Shown: positions 25,741 to 34,806 of the stretch, piece after piece
Layout: every line of letters starts with the position of its first letter
Numbering within the stretch: position 1 is the stretch's first letter
From: Hyphomonadaceae bacterium
Lineage (GTDB): Bacteria; Pseudomonadota; Alphaproteobacteria; Caulobacterales; Aquidulcibacteraceae
Reading direction: 5' to 3'
Length of the DNA: 64,000 nt
Assembly: GCA_016791385.1 (NCBI GenBank)
Contig: JAEUMR010000047.1
Coordinates: forward strand, 1-64,000
Notes under the pieces: generated by a model
What the model was told of the DNA's origin: nothing
The model's input: the letters and a program-made list of their open reading frames with translations, nothing else
Databases searched by the model: none
Program-made: the position numbers and the translations under genes

Positions 25741-27150
25741 GTGAGCACAGAGTTTCGTGCGGTTCTGGATCGGATCGCAGCGCACGCGGAAGCGTTTCGC
25801 GAAGCGGCGCCATCGCGGCCGCATTCCCCGCAGCGCAGCTACGAGGAGATGCGCGCGGTGTTCGACGCGCCCACACCCGAGCGCGGCGCGCCGATGGCGG
25901 AGATCATCGGCGAGTTGATCGCCAAGGCCGAGCCGGGGCTCGCCAACATGGTCGGCCCGCGCTTCTTTGGCTGGGTGATCGGCGGCTCGGCGGAAGCGGG
26001 CGTCGCCGCCGATTGGCTGACCAGCGTGTGGGGTCAGAATACGGGCAACGCCTTCGCCACTCCAGCTGCGTGCGCCATCGAAGAGGCGTCGGCTGCATGG
26101 TTGCTCGACCTGCTCGACTTGCCGCGCACATCATCGATTGGGTTCGTCAGCGGCGCGACCATCGCCAACTTCACCTGCCTTGCCGCCGCGCGCAACGAAG
26201 TGCTGCGCCGCGCCGGCTGGGACGTCGAGGCTGACGGCTTGTTCGGCGCGCCGGAGATCAATGTCGTGCTCGGCGAGGAGGCGCATTCCACGGTCTTTTC
26301 GGGGCTGCGTTATCTCGGCCTCGGTGCCAAGCGCGTTGTCAGCGTGCCGGTCGATCAGAACGGGCGCATGCGTCCAGGCGCGTTTGCGCAGACGATTGAC
26401 AAGCTCTCCGGTCCAATTATCGCCATCGCCCAGGCGGGCCACATCAATTCCGGCGCGTTCGATCCGTTCGAGGAGATCGCGGAAACCGCGCACGCGAAGG
26501 GCGCTTGGCTGCACATCGACGGCGCCTTCGGTTTGTGGGCGCGTGCGTGCCCGGATCGCGCACACCTCGCGCGCGGGCTGGAGCGCGCCGATTCCTGGGG
26601 CGTTGATGGGCACAAATGGCTGCAGACGCCGTACGACAGCGCCTACGCCATCGTACGTGACGCCGCCGCCCATCGCCGCGCCATGCTGATCGCGGCCAGC
26701 TATTTGCCTGAAGGCAGCGTGCGCCATCCGGCCGATTACACGCCGGAGCTGTCGCGCCGTGGCCGCGGCTTCGCCACCTGGGCCACCATCCGCTCGCTTG
26801 GACGCGAGGGCATCGCGCGCATGGTCAGCCGCCATTGCGAACTGGCGCGCCGCATGGCCGAGCGGCTTTCAGCTGAGCCGGATGTCGAGGTGCTGAACGA
26901 TGTCGTGCTGAATCAAGTCGCCGTGCGCCTGGGCACGACGTTGGACACCGAGACCGCTGATGCGCTGACGCAGCGCACGATCGCGCGCATCCAGCAGGAT
27001 GGCGTGTGCTTTGTCGGCGGCGCGCATTGGCGCGGGCATCAGATCATCCGCGTTTCGGTGATCAATGGCGCCACCAGCGAAGCTGACATCGACGCCAGCG
27101 CCGAGGCGATCCTCACCGCGTGGCGCGCCGAGCGCGGCGCCAACGCCTAA
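25741..27150 (+). CDS. PLP-dependent amino acid decarboxylase, group II
   Basis: A 469-residue group II decarboxylase-family protein (aromatic-amino-acid / glutamate decarboxylase fold). It shows the substrate-loop region [21 protein letters not shown], phosphate-binding [20 protein letters not shown], the cofactor-ring histidine in [14 protein letters not shown], the aspartate in [12 protein letters not shown] and the Schiff-base lysine in [15 protein letters not shown]. The substrate is uncertain; many environmental members are annotated only as aspartate aminotransferase-fold or pyridoxal-dependent decarboxylase. GTG start with CGGAGGG 5-6 bases upstream. Its stop overlaps the convergent lysyl-tRNA synthetase stop. 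Confidence 0.88.
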   Translation: MSTEFRAVLDRIAAHAEAFREAAPSRPHSPQRSYEEMRAVFDAPTPERGAPMAEIIGELIAKAEPGLANMVGPRFFGWVIGGSAEAGVAADWLTSVWGQNTGNAFATPAACAIEEASAAWLLDLLDLPRTSSIGFVSGATIANFTCLAAARNEVLRRAGWDVEADGLFGAPEINVVLGEEAHSTVFSGLRYLGLGAKRVVSVPVDQNGRMRPGAFAQTIDKLSGPIIAIAQAGHINSGAFDPFEEIAETAHAKGAWLHIDGAFGLWARACPDRAHLARGLERADSWGVDGHKWLQTPYDSAYAIVRDAAAHRRAMLIAASYLPEGSVRHPADYTPELSRRGRGFATWATIRSLGREGIARMVSRHCELARRMAERLSAEPDVEVLNDVVLNQVAVRLGTTLDTETADALTQRTIARIQQDGVCFVGGAHWRGHQIIRVSVINGATSEADIDASAEAILTAWRAERGANA

Positions 27151-28736
27151 GATGTTTTCATCAGCTCGCCAGCGAGACCGCGCCGCAGCAGCTGCGCGGT
27201 CTCGCGCACGCCATAGATCGCGGCGAACTGACCAAAGCGCGGCCCGCTCTCGACCCCGAACAGCACTTCATAGAGCGCCTTGAACCAATCGCGCAGCGGC
27301 TCGAAGCCGTGTTCCTTGCCGACGGCATAGACTTCGTTCTGGATCACCTCGCCGTCCGTCGTTTCCGCAGGCAGGGCGTCGAAGCGGGCGATCAGATCTT
27401 CGAACGCGGCGCGCTCCTTGTCGGTAGCGGCGCGGAATTGCTTCGTCGGCGCGACGAAATCTTCGAAATAGCGGATCGCGTAGCCGCACAGCTTGTCGAG
27501 GAACGGATACGCCTCCGGCGTGACGCCCGGCGCATGCTTTTCGATGAAAGCCCAGAGCAAGTCCTTCGTATGCGCGTTCGAAGCGGACACCAGGTTCAGC
27601 AGCAGCGCGAACGAAATCGGCGAGGCCTTCTGCGGCGGCGCGCCGGCATGGATGTGCCAGGCCGGATTTTCCAGCCGCTCGGCCGCATTCTGCGTTTGAT
27701 AAGCATCGACGTAGGAGATGTACTCATCGACCGCCTTCGGGATGACGTCGAAATAGAGTTTCTTCGCCGTCTTCGGCTTTTGAAAATTATACAGCGACAG
27801 GCTCTCCGGCGCTGCGTAGGCCAGCCATTGCTCGACGCTGATGCCGTTGCCCTTCGTCTTCGAAATCTTCTCGCCGTATTGGTCGAGGAAGAGCTCGTAG
27901 ACGAAATTGATCGGCGGCTCGACGCCGAGCGCCCTGCAGATCTTCGCGTACACGGGCTGGTTCGGCAGGTGATCCTTGCCGAACATCTCAAAATCGACGC
28001 CGAGTGCGGCCCAGCGCATGCCGAAATCCGGCTTCCACTGCATCTTCGCGTGACCGCCGGTGACGGGCTGGGTCACCTCCGCGCCGTCTTCGTCGATGAA
28101 CGTAATCGTGCCGGCCTTGGCATCGACGTGCTTCATCGGCACGTACAGCACGCGGCCCGTGGTCGGGCTGATCGGCAGGAACGGGCTGTAGGTTTGGCGC
28201 CGCTCTTCGCCGAGCGTGGGCAGCATGATCGCCATGATGGCGTCGTAGCGCTCCAGCGCGCGCAACAGCATCGCGTCGAACGCGCCCGACTTGTAGAGCG
28301 TCGTCGCCGAGGCGAATTCATATTCGAAGCCGAAGCTGTCGAGGAAGGCGCGCAAGCGCGCATTGTTGTGGTGGGCGAAGCTCTCGTGCGTGCCGAACGG
28401 ATCGGGCACGGCGGTGAGCGGCTTCTGCAGATACTCACGCAGCATCTCGTGGTTGGGCACGTTGTCCGGGATTTTGCGCATCCCATCCATGTCGTCCGAG
28501 ACGCAGATCAGCTTGGTGGCGACCTTGTCGCCGGTCAGCACGCGGAAGGCGTGGCGCACCATTGAGGTGCGCGCCACTTCGCCGAACGTGCCGATATGCG
28601 GCAGACCTGAGGGGCCGTAGCCGGTCTCGAACACCACCGTTTCTTTGGGCTGGCGCTGAAGCCGCTCGGCGATCAGCCGGGCCTGTTCGAACGGCCATGC
28701 CTTTGCGGCGGCGGCGAGGGTGACGAGATCTGTCAG
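27147..28736 (-). CDS. lysK: Class I lysyl-tRNA synthetase, probable CTG start
   Basis: Charges tRNA-Lys using the class I (archaeal-type) synthetase that replaces class II LysS in many alphaproteobacteria. The Rossmann signatures are [17 protein letters not shown] (HIGH variant, His47) and [13 protein letters not shown] (KMSKS variant). The frame has no ATG upstream of these. The first in-frame ATG/GTG/TTG candidate (GTG 28637) lacks a ribosome site and would cut into the first beta strand. Extending back gives a normal class I N-terminus ([20 protein letters not shown]) that begins at CTG 28736. AAGGAG lies 6 bases before it and an in-frame TAG two codons before it. The protein is then 529 residues, the usual length. 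Confidence 0.9.
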   Translation of the reverse strand: MTDLVTLAAAAKAWPFEQARLIAERLQRQPKETVVFETGYGPSGLPHIGTFGEVARTSMVRHAFRVLTGDKVATKLICVSDDMDGMRKIPDNVPNHEMLREYLQKPLTAVPDPFGTHESFAHHNNARLRAFLDSFGFEYEFASATTLYKSGAFDAMLLRALERYDAIMAIMLPTLGEERRQTYSPFLPISPTTGRVLYVPMKHVDAKAGTITFIDEDGAEVTQPVTGGHAKMQWKPDFGMRWAALGVDFEMFGKDHLPNQPVYAKICRALGVEPPINFVYELFLDQYGEKISKTKGNGISVEQWLAYAAPESLSLYNFQKPKTAKKLYFDVIPKAVDEYISYVDAYQTQNAAERLENPAWHIHAGAPPQKASPISFALLLNLVSASNAHTKDLLWAFIEKHAPGVTPEAYPFLDKLCGYAIRYFEDFVAPTKQFRAATDKERAAFEDLIARFDALPAETTDGEVIQNEVYAVGKEHGFEPLRDWFKALYEVLFGVESGPRFGQFAAIYGVRETAQLLRRGLAGELMKTS

Positions 28737-28742
28737 GCGCTA

Positions 28743-28748
28743 CTCCTT
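28743..28748 (-). promoter_or_regulatory. Ribosome-binding site deciding the lysK start
   Basis: Minus-strand AAGGAG with a 6-base spacer (TAGCGC) to CTG 28736. It is a near-perfect anti-16S match. No other strong site lies near any alternative start, which supports initiation at CTG. Confidence 0.75.
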
Positions 28749-28871
28749 CGGATATGCGCGAATCCAAGCGAAGCGCCGATGTAAGCGCCCCCGCGCCCGG
28801 CTGCAAAGCGGCGGATCGGCTCGCGCACAGCCCCGTTGCGCTTTTTTCCCGCCGCGTCAGACTCTGCGCCC

Positions 28872-29369
28872 ATGCGCACTCTGATCCTGCTCCGCCACGC
28901 CAAGGCGGTCCGTCCCGATGAAGCGGCAAGCGACAAGGTGCGCGGACTTACCGGCAGAGGCCGGCGCGAGGCTGCGCTAGCTGGCGCGGCGATGGCGGAC
29001 GCGGGCCTCAAACCAGACGTGGCGCTGGTCTCCACTGCGCAGCGGACACGCGAGACTGCGCAGCATGCGTTTGCCGGTGCGGCCCCCGAGATACGCTTCG
29101 AAGAGGCGCTCTACCATGCCTCGCCCGAGAGCATTTGGGATGCGTTCACCGCCAGCGACGCAGAGCGCGTTGTCGTCGTCGGGCACAATCCGGGGCTGGG
29201 CGAACTCGTGAGCTACCTGGTGCATCAGGCTCACGACGGCTCCAGACTCGCGCGCGACTTCGCCAGCGGCTTCCCGACCTCCGCCTTCGCCGCGTTCGAG
29301 GTGAGGGGCGAATTGCTCGCCGCCGCGGGGCCGCGGCTGATCGCAGCGTGGAAGCCGGATCGCGGCTGA
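28872..29369 (+). CDS. SixA-like phosphohistidine phosphatase (histidine phosphatase family)
   Basis: A 165-residue cytosolic member of the histidine phosphatase superfamily, SixA branch. The catalytic RHG-type motif is LILLRHAKAVRPDE (His9 region). An arginine segment, STAQRTRETAQ, and the second histidine in VVVGHNPGLGELVSYL follow. SixA removes phosphate from HPt histidines of phosphorelays or from the phosphotransferase protein NPr. The hybrid kinase at 20.7 kb makes a phosphorelay role imaginable but not shown. ATG 28872 was chosen because the protein then starts directly at the catalytic beta strand. Its stop abuts the convergent S24 regulator's stop. Confidence 0.87.
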   Translation: MRTLILLRHAKAVRPDEAASDKVRGLTGRGRREAALAGAAMADAGLKPDVALVSTAQRTRETAQHAFAGAAPEIRFEEALYHASPESIWDAFTASDAERVVVVGHNPGLGELVSYLVHQAHDGSRLARDFASGFPTSAFAAFEVRGELLAAAGPRLIAAWKPDRG

Positions 29370-29993
29370 TTACTGGCTCGCCCAGACGATGCGGGCGATC
29401 CATTCGACGTCGGCGGCAGCCAATTCGCGCGGCGCATGCGCGGGATTGAGCGATAGAAGCTCCACCGTCTGTTCGTTGCGCCGGCCCAGCACTTTCGCCA
29501 TCACCTCGCCCGCGCGCGTTTTCACCACCACGCGATCGCCGCGGCGCACGGCTGAACCTGGCTGCACGATGACGACATCGCCGGCGCGATAGGTCGGCTC
29601 CATCGAGTCGCCGGCGATTTCGAGCGCATAGACCGGCTCTTCGCCGAGATTGGGAAAGCGCACCGTTTCATCGGCGCCGACGGGAAATCCATTCTCGTCG
29701 AAGAAACCATCGGCGCCCGCGCGCGCCATGCCGACGATCGGAATGGCGCGGCCAGCAGCGCCGGCACGGCCCGCCAGCAGCGCCGCGAATTCATCCCAGC
29801 TGGTTTCCGCCGCCGCCAAGGCGCGCGAAATGCTCTCGCTCGAAGGCCAGCGCGCTTTGCCATCGGCGCTCTGGCGCTTTGACTTGTTGAAGGTGGTGGG
29901 ATCGAGCCCCGCCGCGCGGGCAAGGCCCGAGGCGGTCATGCTCCGCCGGGCGGCGAGGGCGTCGATGGCGCGCCAGATATCGACATGGCTCAT
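29370..29993 (-). CDS. S24/LexA-like (CI-type) transcriptional regulator
   Basis: A 207-residue protein with a degenerate N-terminal helix-turn-helix (SMTASGLARAAGLDPTTFNKS, ~18-38) and a C-terminal S24 peptidase domain. The Ser130 (IAGDSMEPTYRAGDVV) and Lys167 (GEVMAKVLG) dyad is intact, and a candidate Ala-Gly cleavage site lies near residues 92-93 (MARAGADG). S24 regulators usually cleave themselves when activated RecA forms. No phage genes flank it, so this is a chromosomal regulator rather than prophage immunity. Its targets are unknown. It is divergent from pyrD, with 112 bp between. Confidence 0.85.
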   Translation of the reverse strand: MSHVDIWRAIDALAARRSMTASGLARAAGLDPTTFNKSKRQSADGKARWPSSESISRALAAAETSWDEFAALLAGRAGAAGRAIPIVGMARAGADGFFDENGFPVGADETVRFPNLGEEPVYALEIAGDSMEPTYRAGDVVIVQPGSAVRRGDRVVVKTRAGEVMAKVLGRRNEQTVELLSLNPAHAPRELAAADVEWIARIVWASQ

Positions 29994-30105
29994 GGGGTTG
30001 GCTTAGAGGTTCGGGTCAGGACTGACAACCCATATATAGGAATTCGGTCCGGTTGCGACCCTGTTTTCCGCGACAGCGGGCTCAGAATCGGCGAACGCAG
30101 GGCCT

Positions 30106-31167
30106 GTGAGCCCACACGATTTTGCCACCCAGGCGATGCGCCTTTTCGAGCCGGAGGCGGCGCACCAGGTTGCGCTACTCGGCCTGCGCTCCGGCTTTGG
30201 CCCGCGCTTCCGCGCCGACCGCTACCCGCGCCTCAAGACCACGCTGGCGGGGCTCGATCTGCCGAACCCGATCGGCATGGCGGCGGGCTTCGACAAGAAC
30301 GCCGAAGCGCCCGATGCGCTGCTTGCGGCAGGCTTTGGTTTTGTCGAGTGCGGCACCGTCACGCCTTTGCCGCAGGACGGCAATCCGAAGCCGCGTCTCT
30401 TCCGCCTTGCCGAAGACCGCTCGGTGATCAATCGCCTCGGCTTCAACAACAAGGGCATCGATCCGTTCGTCGATCATCTCGCCGCGCGCGCACACAAGCG
30501 CGGCATCGTCGGCGCCAATGTCGGCGCCAACAAGGAGAGCAAGGATCGCCCGGCCGATTATGTGCTCGGCATGGGGCGGGTGTGGCGGTGCGCCTCCTAC
30601 GTGACGGCGAACATCTCTTCACCGAATACGCCAGGTCTGCGTGGCCTGCAGGAGCGCGGCGCGCTTGAGGATCTGCTCGGCCGCTTGCGCGAAGCGCGCG
30701 GGCCGCTTGAGGCCGCGCATGGACACAGGCCGCTGTTCCTGAAGGTTGCGCCCGACCTCGATGAGACGGCGGTGCGCGATATCGCTGAACTGGCGATCAC
30801 CTACGGCCTCGATGCGCTGATCGTCTCGAACACGACGCTGCAGCGTCCCCCGCAGCTCACCTCCGACAACGCCGACGAGCAGGGCGGCCTCTCAGGCCAG
30901 GCGCTGTTTCAAATTTCCACGCACACGCTGCGGCTGTTTTCGCAGGCGTTGGCCGGACGTTTGCCGTTGATTGGCGTGGGCGGGGTCGAAAACGGCCTGA
31001 CAGCGCTGGCCAAGATCAAAGCCGGCGCCAGCGCTGTGCAGCTTTACACCGCGCTCGTTTATGGCGGGCCCGGCTTGGCCACGCGCATTCTCGATGAACT
31101 CGACGGCCTGCTCGCGGCGGAAGGATTCGACGCCGTCAGCGATGCTGTCGGCGTCGAGTTCCGTTAG
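30106..31167 (+). CDS. pyrD: Dihydroorotate dehydrogenase (quinone), class 2
   Basis: Oxidises dihydroorotate to orotate in pyrimidine synthesis and passes electrons to quinone at the inner membrane. The 353-residue protein has the class 2 N-terminal membrane-associating helices (FATQAMRLFEPEAAHQVALLGL). FMN-site segments are PNPIGMAAGFDKNAEA, INRLGFNNKG, TANISSPNTPGLRGLQ (catalytic Ser of class 2), FLKVAPDL, SNTTLQRP and LIGVGGVENG. The GTG start at 30106 gives the usual length. The end overlaps the convergent mlaC stop by 4 bases. Confidence 0.95.
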   Translation: MSPHDFATQAMRLFEPEAAHQVALLGLRSGFGPRFRADRYPRLKTTLAGLDLPNPIGMAAGFDKNAEAPDALLAAGFGFVECGTVTPLPQDGNPKPRLFRLAEDRSVINRLGFNNKGIDPFVDHLAARAHKRGIVGANVGANKESKDRPADYVLGMGRVWRCASYVTANISSPNTPGLRGLQERGALEDLLGRLREARGPLEAAHGHRPLFLKVAPDLDETAVRDIAELAITYGLDALIVSNTTLQRPPQLTSDNADEQGGLSGQALFQISTHTLRLFSQALAGRLPLIGVGGVENGLTALAKIKAGASAVQLYTALVYGGPGLATRILDELDGLLAAEGFDAVSDAVGVEFR

Positions 31168-31835
31168 CTGCGCGCCACGATGCGCTGACGCATCGCCGCG
31201 GTTTGCGTGCGCAGCGTGCTCATCAGTCCGCGGATGTCGCCATTGCTGCGGCCTAGCTGGGCCAGGAAGTCCTGCTGTTGCTGTTGCGCCAGCCAGATTT
31301 GGTTTCCTTCCGGCGCCAGGGCGACGTCGACGACCTTCCAGCCCGCGCCTGCGCGCAGCAAACGCCATTGCACCTGCATCGGCGAGCCGCCGCCGCTGCG
31401 CGGACGCATTTCGCTGTGGACGATCACGTCGCGGCCGGGATCACGCTCGACCGAGTTGGTCACGTGGATCGTCGAGCCGTTGAACGCTTGCAGCTGATCT
31501 TCGTAGATCGCGATCATGTATTCCTGGAACGTGCGGTTCCACTCGGTGCGGAGCGCCGCATCGGCGCGCAGCGAGGCGCTGTAGCGGCCGAGCACGAAAT
31601 TGGCGATGCGCGGCATGTCGGCGAACTGCGCCATCAGCTGATCGAACAGCTGCCGGCGCTGCGTGGACGATATCGAGCGGTCGCCGAGCGTGCGCAGCGC
31701 GGCGGTGGCGTTTTCCTGTACATAACGCTCGACGTCGGCGTTGCGCGCCGCGAAGGCCTCAGGCGCTGTGGCGACGGCGGCGATGCTCGCGATGCCGGCC
31801 AGAAAAGCTGCGCGCGTGAAAGAGCGGGCGGTCAC
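31164..31835 (-). CDS. mlaC: MlaC-type phospholipid-binding periplasmic protein
   Basis: A 223-residue Ttg2D/MlaC family protein that ferries phospholipids between the outer-membrane MlaA and the inner-membrane MlaFEDB complex. It has a signal peptide (FLAGIASIAAVATAPEAFA) and the family core: VERYVQENATAALRTL, MPRIANFVLGRYSASL, EYMIAIYEDQL and MQVQWRLLRAGAGWKVVDVAL. It starts with GTG, overlapping the mlaA stop (GTGA), so the pair is translationally coupled. The transporter genes mlaFED are not in this window. The C-terminus ends in an unusual Gln/Arg-rich helix. Confidence 0.9.
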   Translation of the reverse strand: MTARSFTRAAFLAGIASIAAVATAPEAFAARNADVERYVQENATAALRTLGDRSISSTQRRQLFDQLMAQFADMPRIANFVLGRYSASLRADAALRTEWNRTFQEYMIAIYEDQLQAFNGSTIHVTNSVERDPGRDVIVHSEMRPRSGGGSPMQVQWRLLRAGAGWKVVDVALAPEGNQIWLAQQQQQDFLAQLGRSNGDIRGLMSTLRTQTAAMRQRIVARS

Positions 31836-32674
31836 TCTACGTCTCCTGTCAGTTTCTCCAGCGTGAGATGCGCCAGAGTGGTGGGTTTGGATGCAGGGGA
31901 GAGTTCTGCGCTGGGCTCGCCGCCCCCCGGCGCCGGCTCTTGCTGTTCGTCTTCAGGAACAGCATCGAAATCCGGCAAGTCTTGGACGTCGTTGCGTCCG
32001 TTTTGGATCGCGCTTTGGCGCAGCAGGCCATACGAGCTGCGTATGGTCGCGTACGGATCGGCGGACGTGGTGCGGATATCGTCGACGGTATCGAGCAATT
32101 GCTCGCGCGCCGACAAACCGCTCAGCACCCCGCGGCCGATGCGCGCTTCGTCGGCGTCTTCGCCGGTCGAATAGGTCAGCGGATCGAAGCCGGCATCGAC
32201 GGCTTGGCCGACGCCGTCGCGTAGCGTCGTCGGCCCGAGGATCGGCACGAAAATGTACGGTCCAGCTTCAAGGCCCCAAACACCGAGCGTCTGGCCGAAA
32301 TCTTCGTCGTGCCGCTCCAAGCCCAGGCTGGTGGCCGGATCGAGCACGCCGGCGAGGCCGATCGTGGTATTGACGCCGAAGCGCGCCGCCGTCGTGCCGG
32401 CGCGGACGACCTCGCCTTGCAGTACGTCATTGATGAAGATGACGGGCGCTTTGAGATTGCGCAGGAAGTTCTGCGCGCCGGTACGCACCGGCTGGGGCGT
32501 CACCGCGCGATAGCCGCGCGCGACCGGTTCGAGCACGGCCTGATCGACCGCCTCGTGCACGGCAAACATGCGCCGGTTGAACCCCTCCCAGGGGTCGGCG
32601 ACGGTTTGAGCGTGCGCAAGCGCGGGTGCGCCCAAACACGCTACAAACGTCACAACTGACACGGTCTTCCGCAT
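31832..32674 (-). CDS. mlaA: MlaA (VacJ) outer-membrane lipid-asymmetry protein
   Basis: A 280-residue MlaA-family protein that removes mislocalised phospholipid from the outer leaflet. Core motifs are ADPWEGFNRRMFAVHEAVD, GAQNFLRNLKAPVIFINDVLQG, RFGVNTTIGLAGVLDPA, EDFGQTLGVWG and FVPILGPTTLRDGVG. Unlike E. coli MlaA it lacks a convincing lipobox: the only N-terminal Cys (VTFVACLG, Cys13) has Phe at -3 and a very short hydrophobic stretch. A type I cleavage site fits better (APALAHA before QT). ATG 32674 was chosen for its direct lead into this signal. The acidic, proline-rich C-terminal tail (~225-270) is unlike the core. Confidence 0.9.
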   Translation of the reverse strand: MRKTVSVVTFVACLGAPALAHAQTVADPWEGFNRRMFAVHEAVDQAVLEPVARGYRAVTPQPVRTGAQNFLRNLKAPVIFINDVLQGEVVRAGTTAARFGVNTTIGLAGVLDPATSLGLERHDEDFGQTLGVWGLEAGPYIFVPILGPTTLRDGVGQAVDAGFDPLTYSTGEDADEARIGRGVLSGLSAREQLLDTVDDIRTTSADPYATIRSSYGLLRQSAIQNGRNDVQDLPDFDAVPEDEQQEPAPGGGEPSAELSPASKPTTLAHLTLEKLTGDVE

Positions 32675-32884
32675 GCGGCTGTCCCCTTGGCCCGGGCGAG
32701 ATAGTAATCGGGTACGGTTAATCCAACTTTGCACGCCCCGGCTGTGACCGCGGGCGCGCCTCTGCGCGCCGAGGGTGCGCTCATAACCCCCTGAAAAACG
32801 CCGCCGATTTCCGGGGCGAGGCGTTTAGGTCACGCAACAAAAACCTTTTTGCGGGCGCGAACAGCGGGCCCCTTGAAGTCATGC

Positions 32885-32930
32885 TTTACGCCACGCCTTT
32901 TGCCGCTATCATATAAAGACATGTTTATAT
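32885..32930 (+). promoter_or_regulatory. sahR promoter with operator palindrome over the start codon
   Basis: ATATAAA (32911-32917) and TTTATAT (32924-32930) form a perfect 7-bp inverted repeat with a 6-bp spacer that contains the ATG (32921-32923). A plausible promoter reads TTTACG (32885-32890), 16 bp, TATCAT (32907-32912), placing transcription start at about 32919-32921. The message would be leaderless, and no Shine-Dalgarno sequence is present. This is the position expected for autorepression by the SahR protein. Confidence 0.62.
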
Positions 32931-33898
32931 CTCCAAATCCTCCAGTCGCGGAGCGCCGGGATGCCGAGCGGCTGGTCGGGGCCCTGCGCGCCGCTGGCGA
33001 GCAGACCCGCCTGCGGGCGCTGGCTCTGCTGACGGAGGGGGAATTGGCGGTGGGCGAACTGGCGCAGGCGCTGGGGCAAAGCCAGCCGCGCGTCAGCCGC
33101 CATCTCAAGCTGCTGACCGAGGCGGGCTTGGTCGAGCGCGCGCCCGAGGGCGCGTGGGTGTTCTACCGTTTGCCGCGCGCGCACAGCGCCGAGCGCCATC
33201 TGGCCGAAGCGGTGTTGGCGACGCTCGATCCGGCCGATCCGCTCATCGCCCGCGATGCAGAGCGCTTGAGCGCGATCCGCAGCGCGCGCGATGAAGCCGC
33301 GTCGCAATATTTCGCGCGCAACGCCGCCGATTGGGAGCGTGTGCGCGCACTGCATCTGCCGGAAGCGGATATCGACAGCGCCATTCTCGAAGCCGCAGGC
33401 AAGGGCCCGTTCGCGTTGATGGCCGATGTTGGCGTCGGCCAAGGGCGCATGATCCAGCTGTTCGCCGATCGCGTTGCGCGCGCCGAAGGCTTCGACACCT
33501 CGCGCCAGATGCTGGCGATTGCGCGCGCTTCGCTTGGCGATCTCGCCGCCAAGGCCGGCGTGCGCTTTGGCGATGCGTATGCGCCGCCGATGGAGGCGGC
33601 GAGCGCCGATCTCGTCACCATCCATCAAGTGCTGCATTTCCTTTCCGATCCTGCACGCGCGGTGGCTGAAGCAGCGCGGCTGTTGAAGCGCGGCGGGCGG
33701 CTGGTGATCGTCGATTTCGCGCCGCATGCGCTCGAATTTCTGCGCGAGGAACACGCGCATCGCCGTCTCGGCTTCGCCGATGCCGAGATCCGCGAATGGT
33801 GCGAGGCGGCAGGCTTGCAGCGCCTCAAGATCAAGGCGCTGGCGCCGGACAAGCCCGGCGCGCTCACGGTGAAGATTTGGGCAGGGGACAAGGCATGA
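32921..33898 (+). CDS. sahR: SahR-type regulator: ArsR helix-turn-helix fused to methyltransferase-like domain
   Basis: A 325-residue two-domain regulator. Residues ~15-95 form an ArsR winged helix (AGEQTRLRALALLTEGEL, GQSQPRVSRHLKLLTEAGLVE). Residues ~130-320 are a class I methyltransferase fold with SAM/SAH-site segment LMADVGVGQGRMIQLFA and SADLVTIHQVLHFLSDPARA. This fusion beside metF and metH is the signature of SahR, which controls the SAM/SAH cycle and is released from DNA by S-adenosylhomocysteine. The methyltransferase fold is thus probably a ligand sensor rather than an enzyme. Its stop overlaps the metF start by 4 bases (ATGA), so it heads the methionine operon. Confidence 0.85.
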   Translation: MFISPNPPVAERRDAERLVGALRAAGEQTRLRALALLTEGELAVGELAQALGQSQPRVSRHLKLLTEAGLVERAPEGAWVFYRLPRAHSAERHLAEAVLATLDPADPLIARDAERLSAIRSARDEAASQYFARNAADWERVRALHLPEADIDSAILEAAGKGPFALMADVGVGQGRMIQLFADRVARAEGFDTSRQMLAIARASLGDLAAKAGVRFGDAYAPPMEAASADLVTIHQVLHFLSDPARAVAEAARLLKRGGRLVIVDFAPHALEFLREEHAHRRLGFADAEIREWCEAAGLQRLKIKALAPDKPGALTVKIWAGDKA

Positions 33899-34806
33899 GC
33901 GCGAGCGCAGCGCAAAATCTGATCGTGGAGGCGTCCGAGAAGATCGGCCGCCCGCGCGTGTCGTTCGAGTTCTTTCCGCCCAAGAGCGATGCGCTTGAAA
34001 CGCAATTGTGGGACTCGATCCGCAAGCTCGAGCCGTTGGCGCCGACTTTTGTTTCGGTCACCTATGGCGCTGGCGGCTCCACGCGTGACCGCACCCACCG
34101 CACCGTCGCGCGCATGGTCAAGGAAACGACGCTGAAGCCGTCTGCGCACCTCACCTGCGTCGCCGCCAGCCGAACGGAAGTGGACGCGGTGCTGCGCGGT
34201 TATTGGAGCGCGGGCGTGCGCAGCATCGTTGCATTGCGCGGCGATCCCCCGGGCGGGGTCGGCTTGCCGTACCTGCAGCATCCGCAAGGCTACGCGACCG
34301 CGGTCGATCTTGTTGAGGCGGCGAGCCGCATCGGCAGCTTCGACATCTCCGTCGCTGTGCACCCCGAGAAGCACCCATCGAGCCCGAGCTTCGAGCACGA
34401 CATCGACAATTTCAAACGCAAGCTCGCCGCTGGCGCCTCGCGCGGCATTTCGCAATTCTTCTTCGACGCCGATGTGTTTCTGCGTTTCCGCGACCGCTTG
34501 GCACGCGCTGGCGTTTACGCGCCGATCCTGCCCGGCATCATGCCTGTCACCAATGTGAAGGGCTTGAAGAAAATGGCCGACGCCTGCGGCGCCAGTATTC
34601 CGCGCTGGATGCTGCACCTGTTCGAGGGGCTTGATGACGATCCCGAGACGCGCCGGCTCGTGGCGGCGGTGACGACGGCGCAATTGTGTGCGCGGCTTTC
34701 GGCCGAAGGCGTGCGCGACTTCCACTTCTACACGCTGAACCGCGCCGATTTGACTTCGGCGATCTGCCGGATTCTCGGCGTGCGCGCGAAGGAGCAAGCG
34801 GCATGA
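33895..34806 (+). CDS. metF: Methylenetetrahydrofolate reductase
   Basis: Reduces methylene-THF to methyl-THF, the methyl donor for methionine synthase. The 303-residue protein has the family opening VSFEFFPPKSD (catalytic Glu), THRTVARMVKE, LTCVAASRTEVD, IVALRGDPPGG (substrate loop), ISVAVHPEKHPSS, ISQFFFDADVFLRF and ILPGIMPVTN. It is an FAD-containing TIM barrel. It overlaps both neighbours by 4 bases (sahR stop, metH start), so three products are made as a translationally linked block under one operator. Confidence 0.95.
   Translation: MSASAAQNLIVEASEKIGRPRVSFEFFPPKSDALETQLWDSIRKLEPLAPTFVSVTYGAGGSTRDRTHRTVARMVKETTLKPSAHLTCVAASRTEVDAVLRGYWSAGVRSIVALRGDPPGGVGLPYLQHPQGYATAVDLVEAASRIGSFDISVAVHPEKHPSSPSFEHDIDNFKRKLAAGASRGISQFFFDADVFLRFRDRLARAGVYAPILPGIMPVTNVKGLKKMADACGASIPRWMLHLFEGLDDDPETRRLVAAVTTAQLCARLSAEGVRDFHFYTLNRADLTSAICRILGVRAKEQAA

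Noticed and set aside
29370..29993. S24 CI-like regulator as a sign of prophage
   Set aside because: No integrase, portal, terminase or other phage genes and no attachment repeats are near it. Neighbours are SixA-like and pyrD, so it is treated as a chromosomal regulator.
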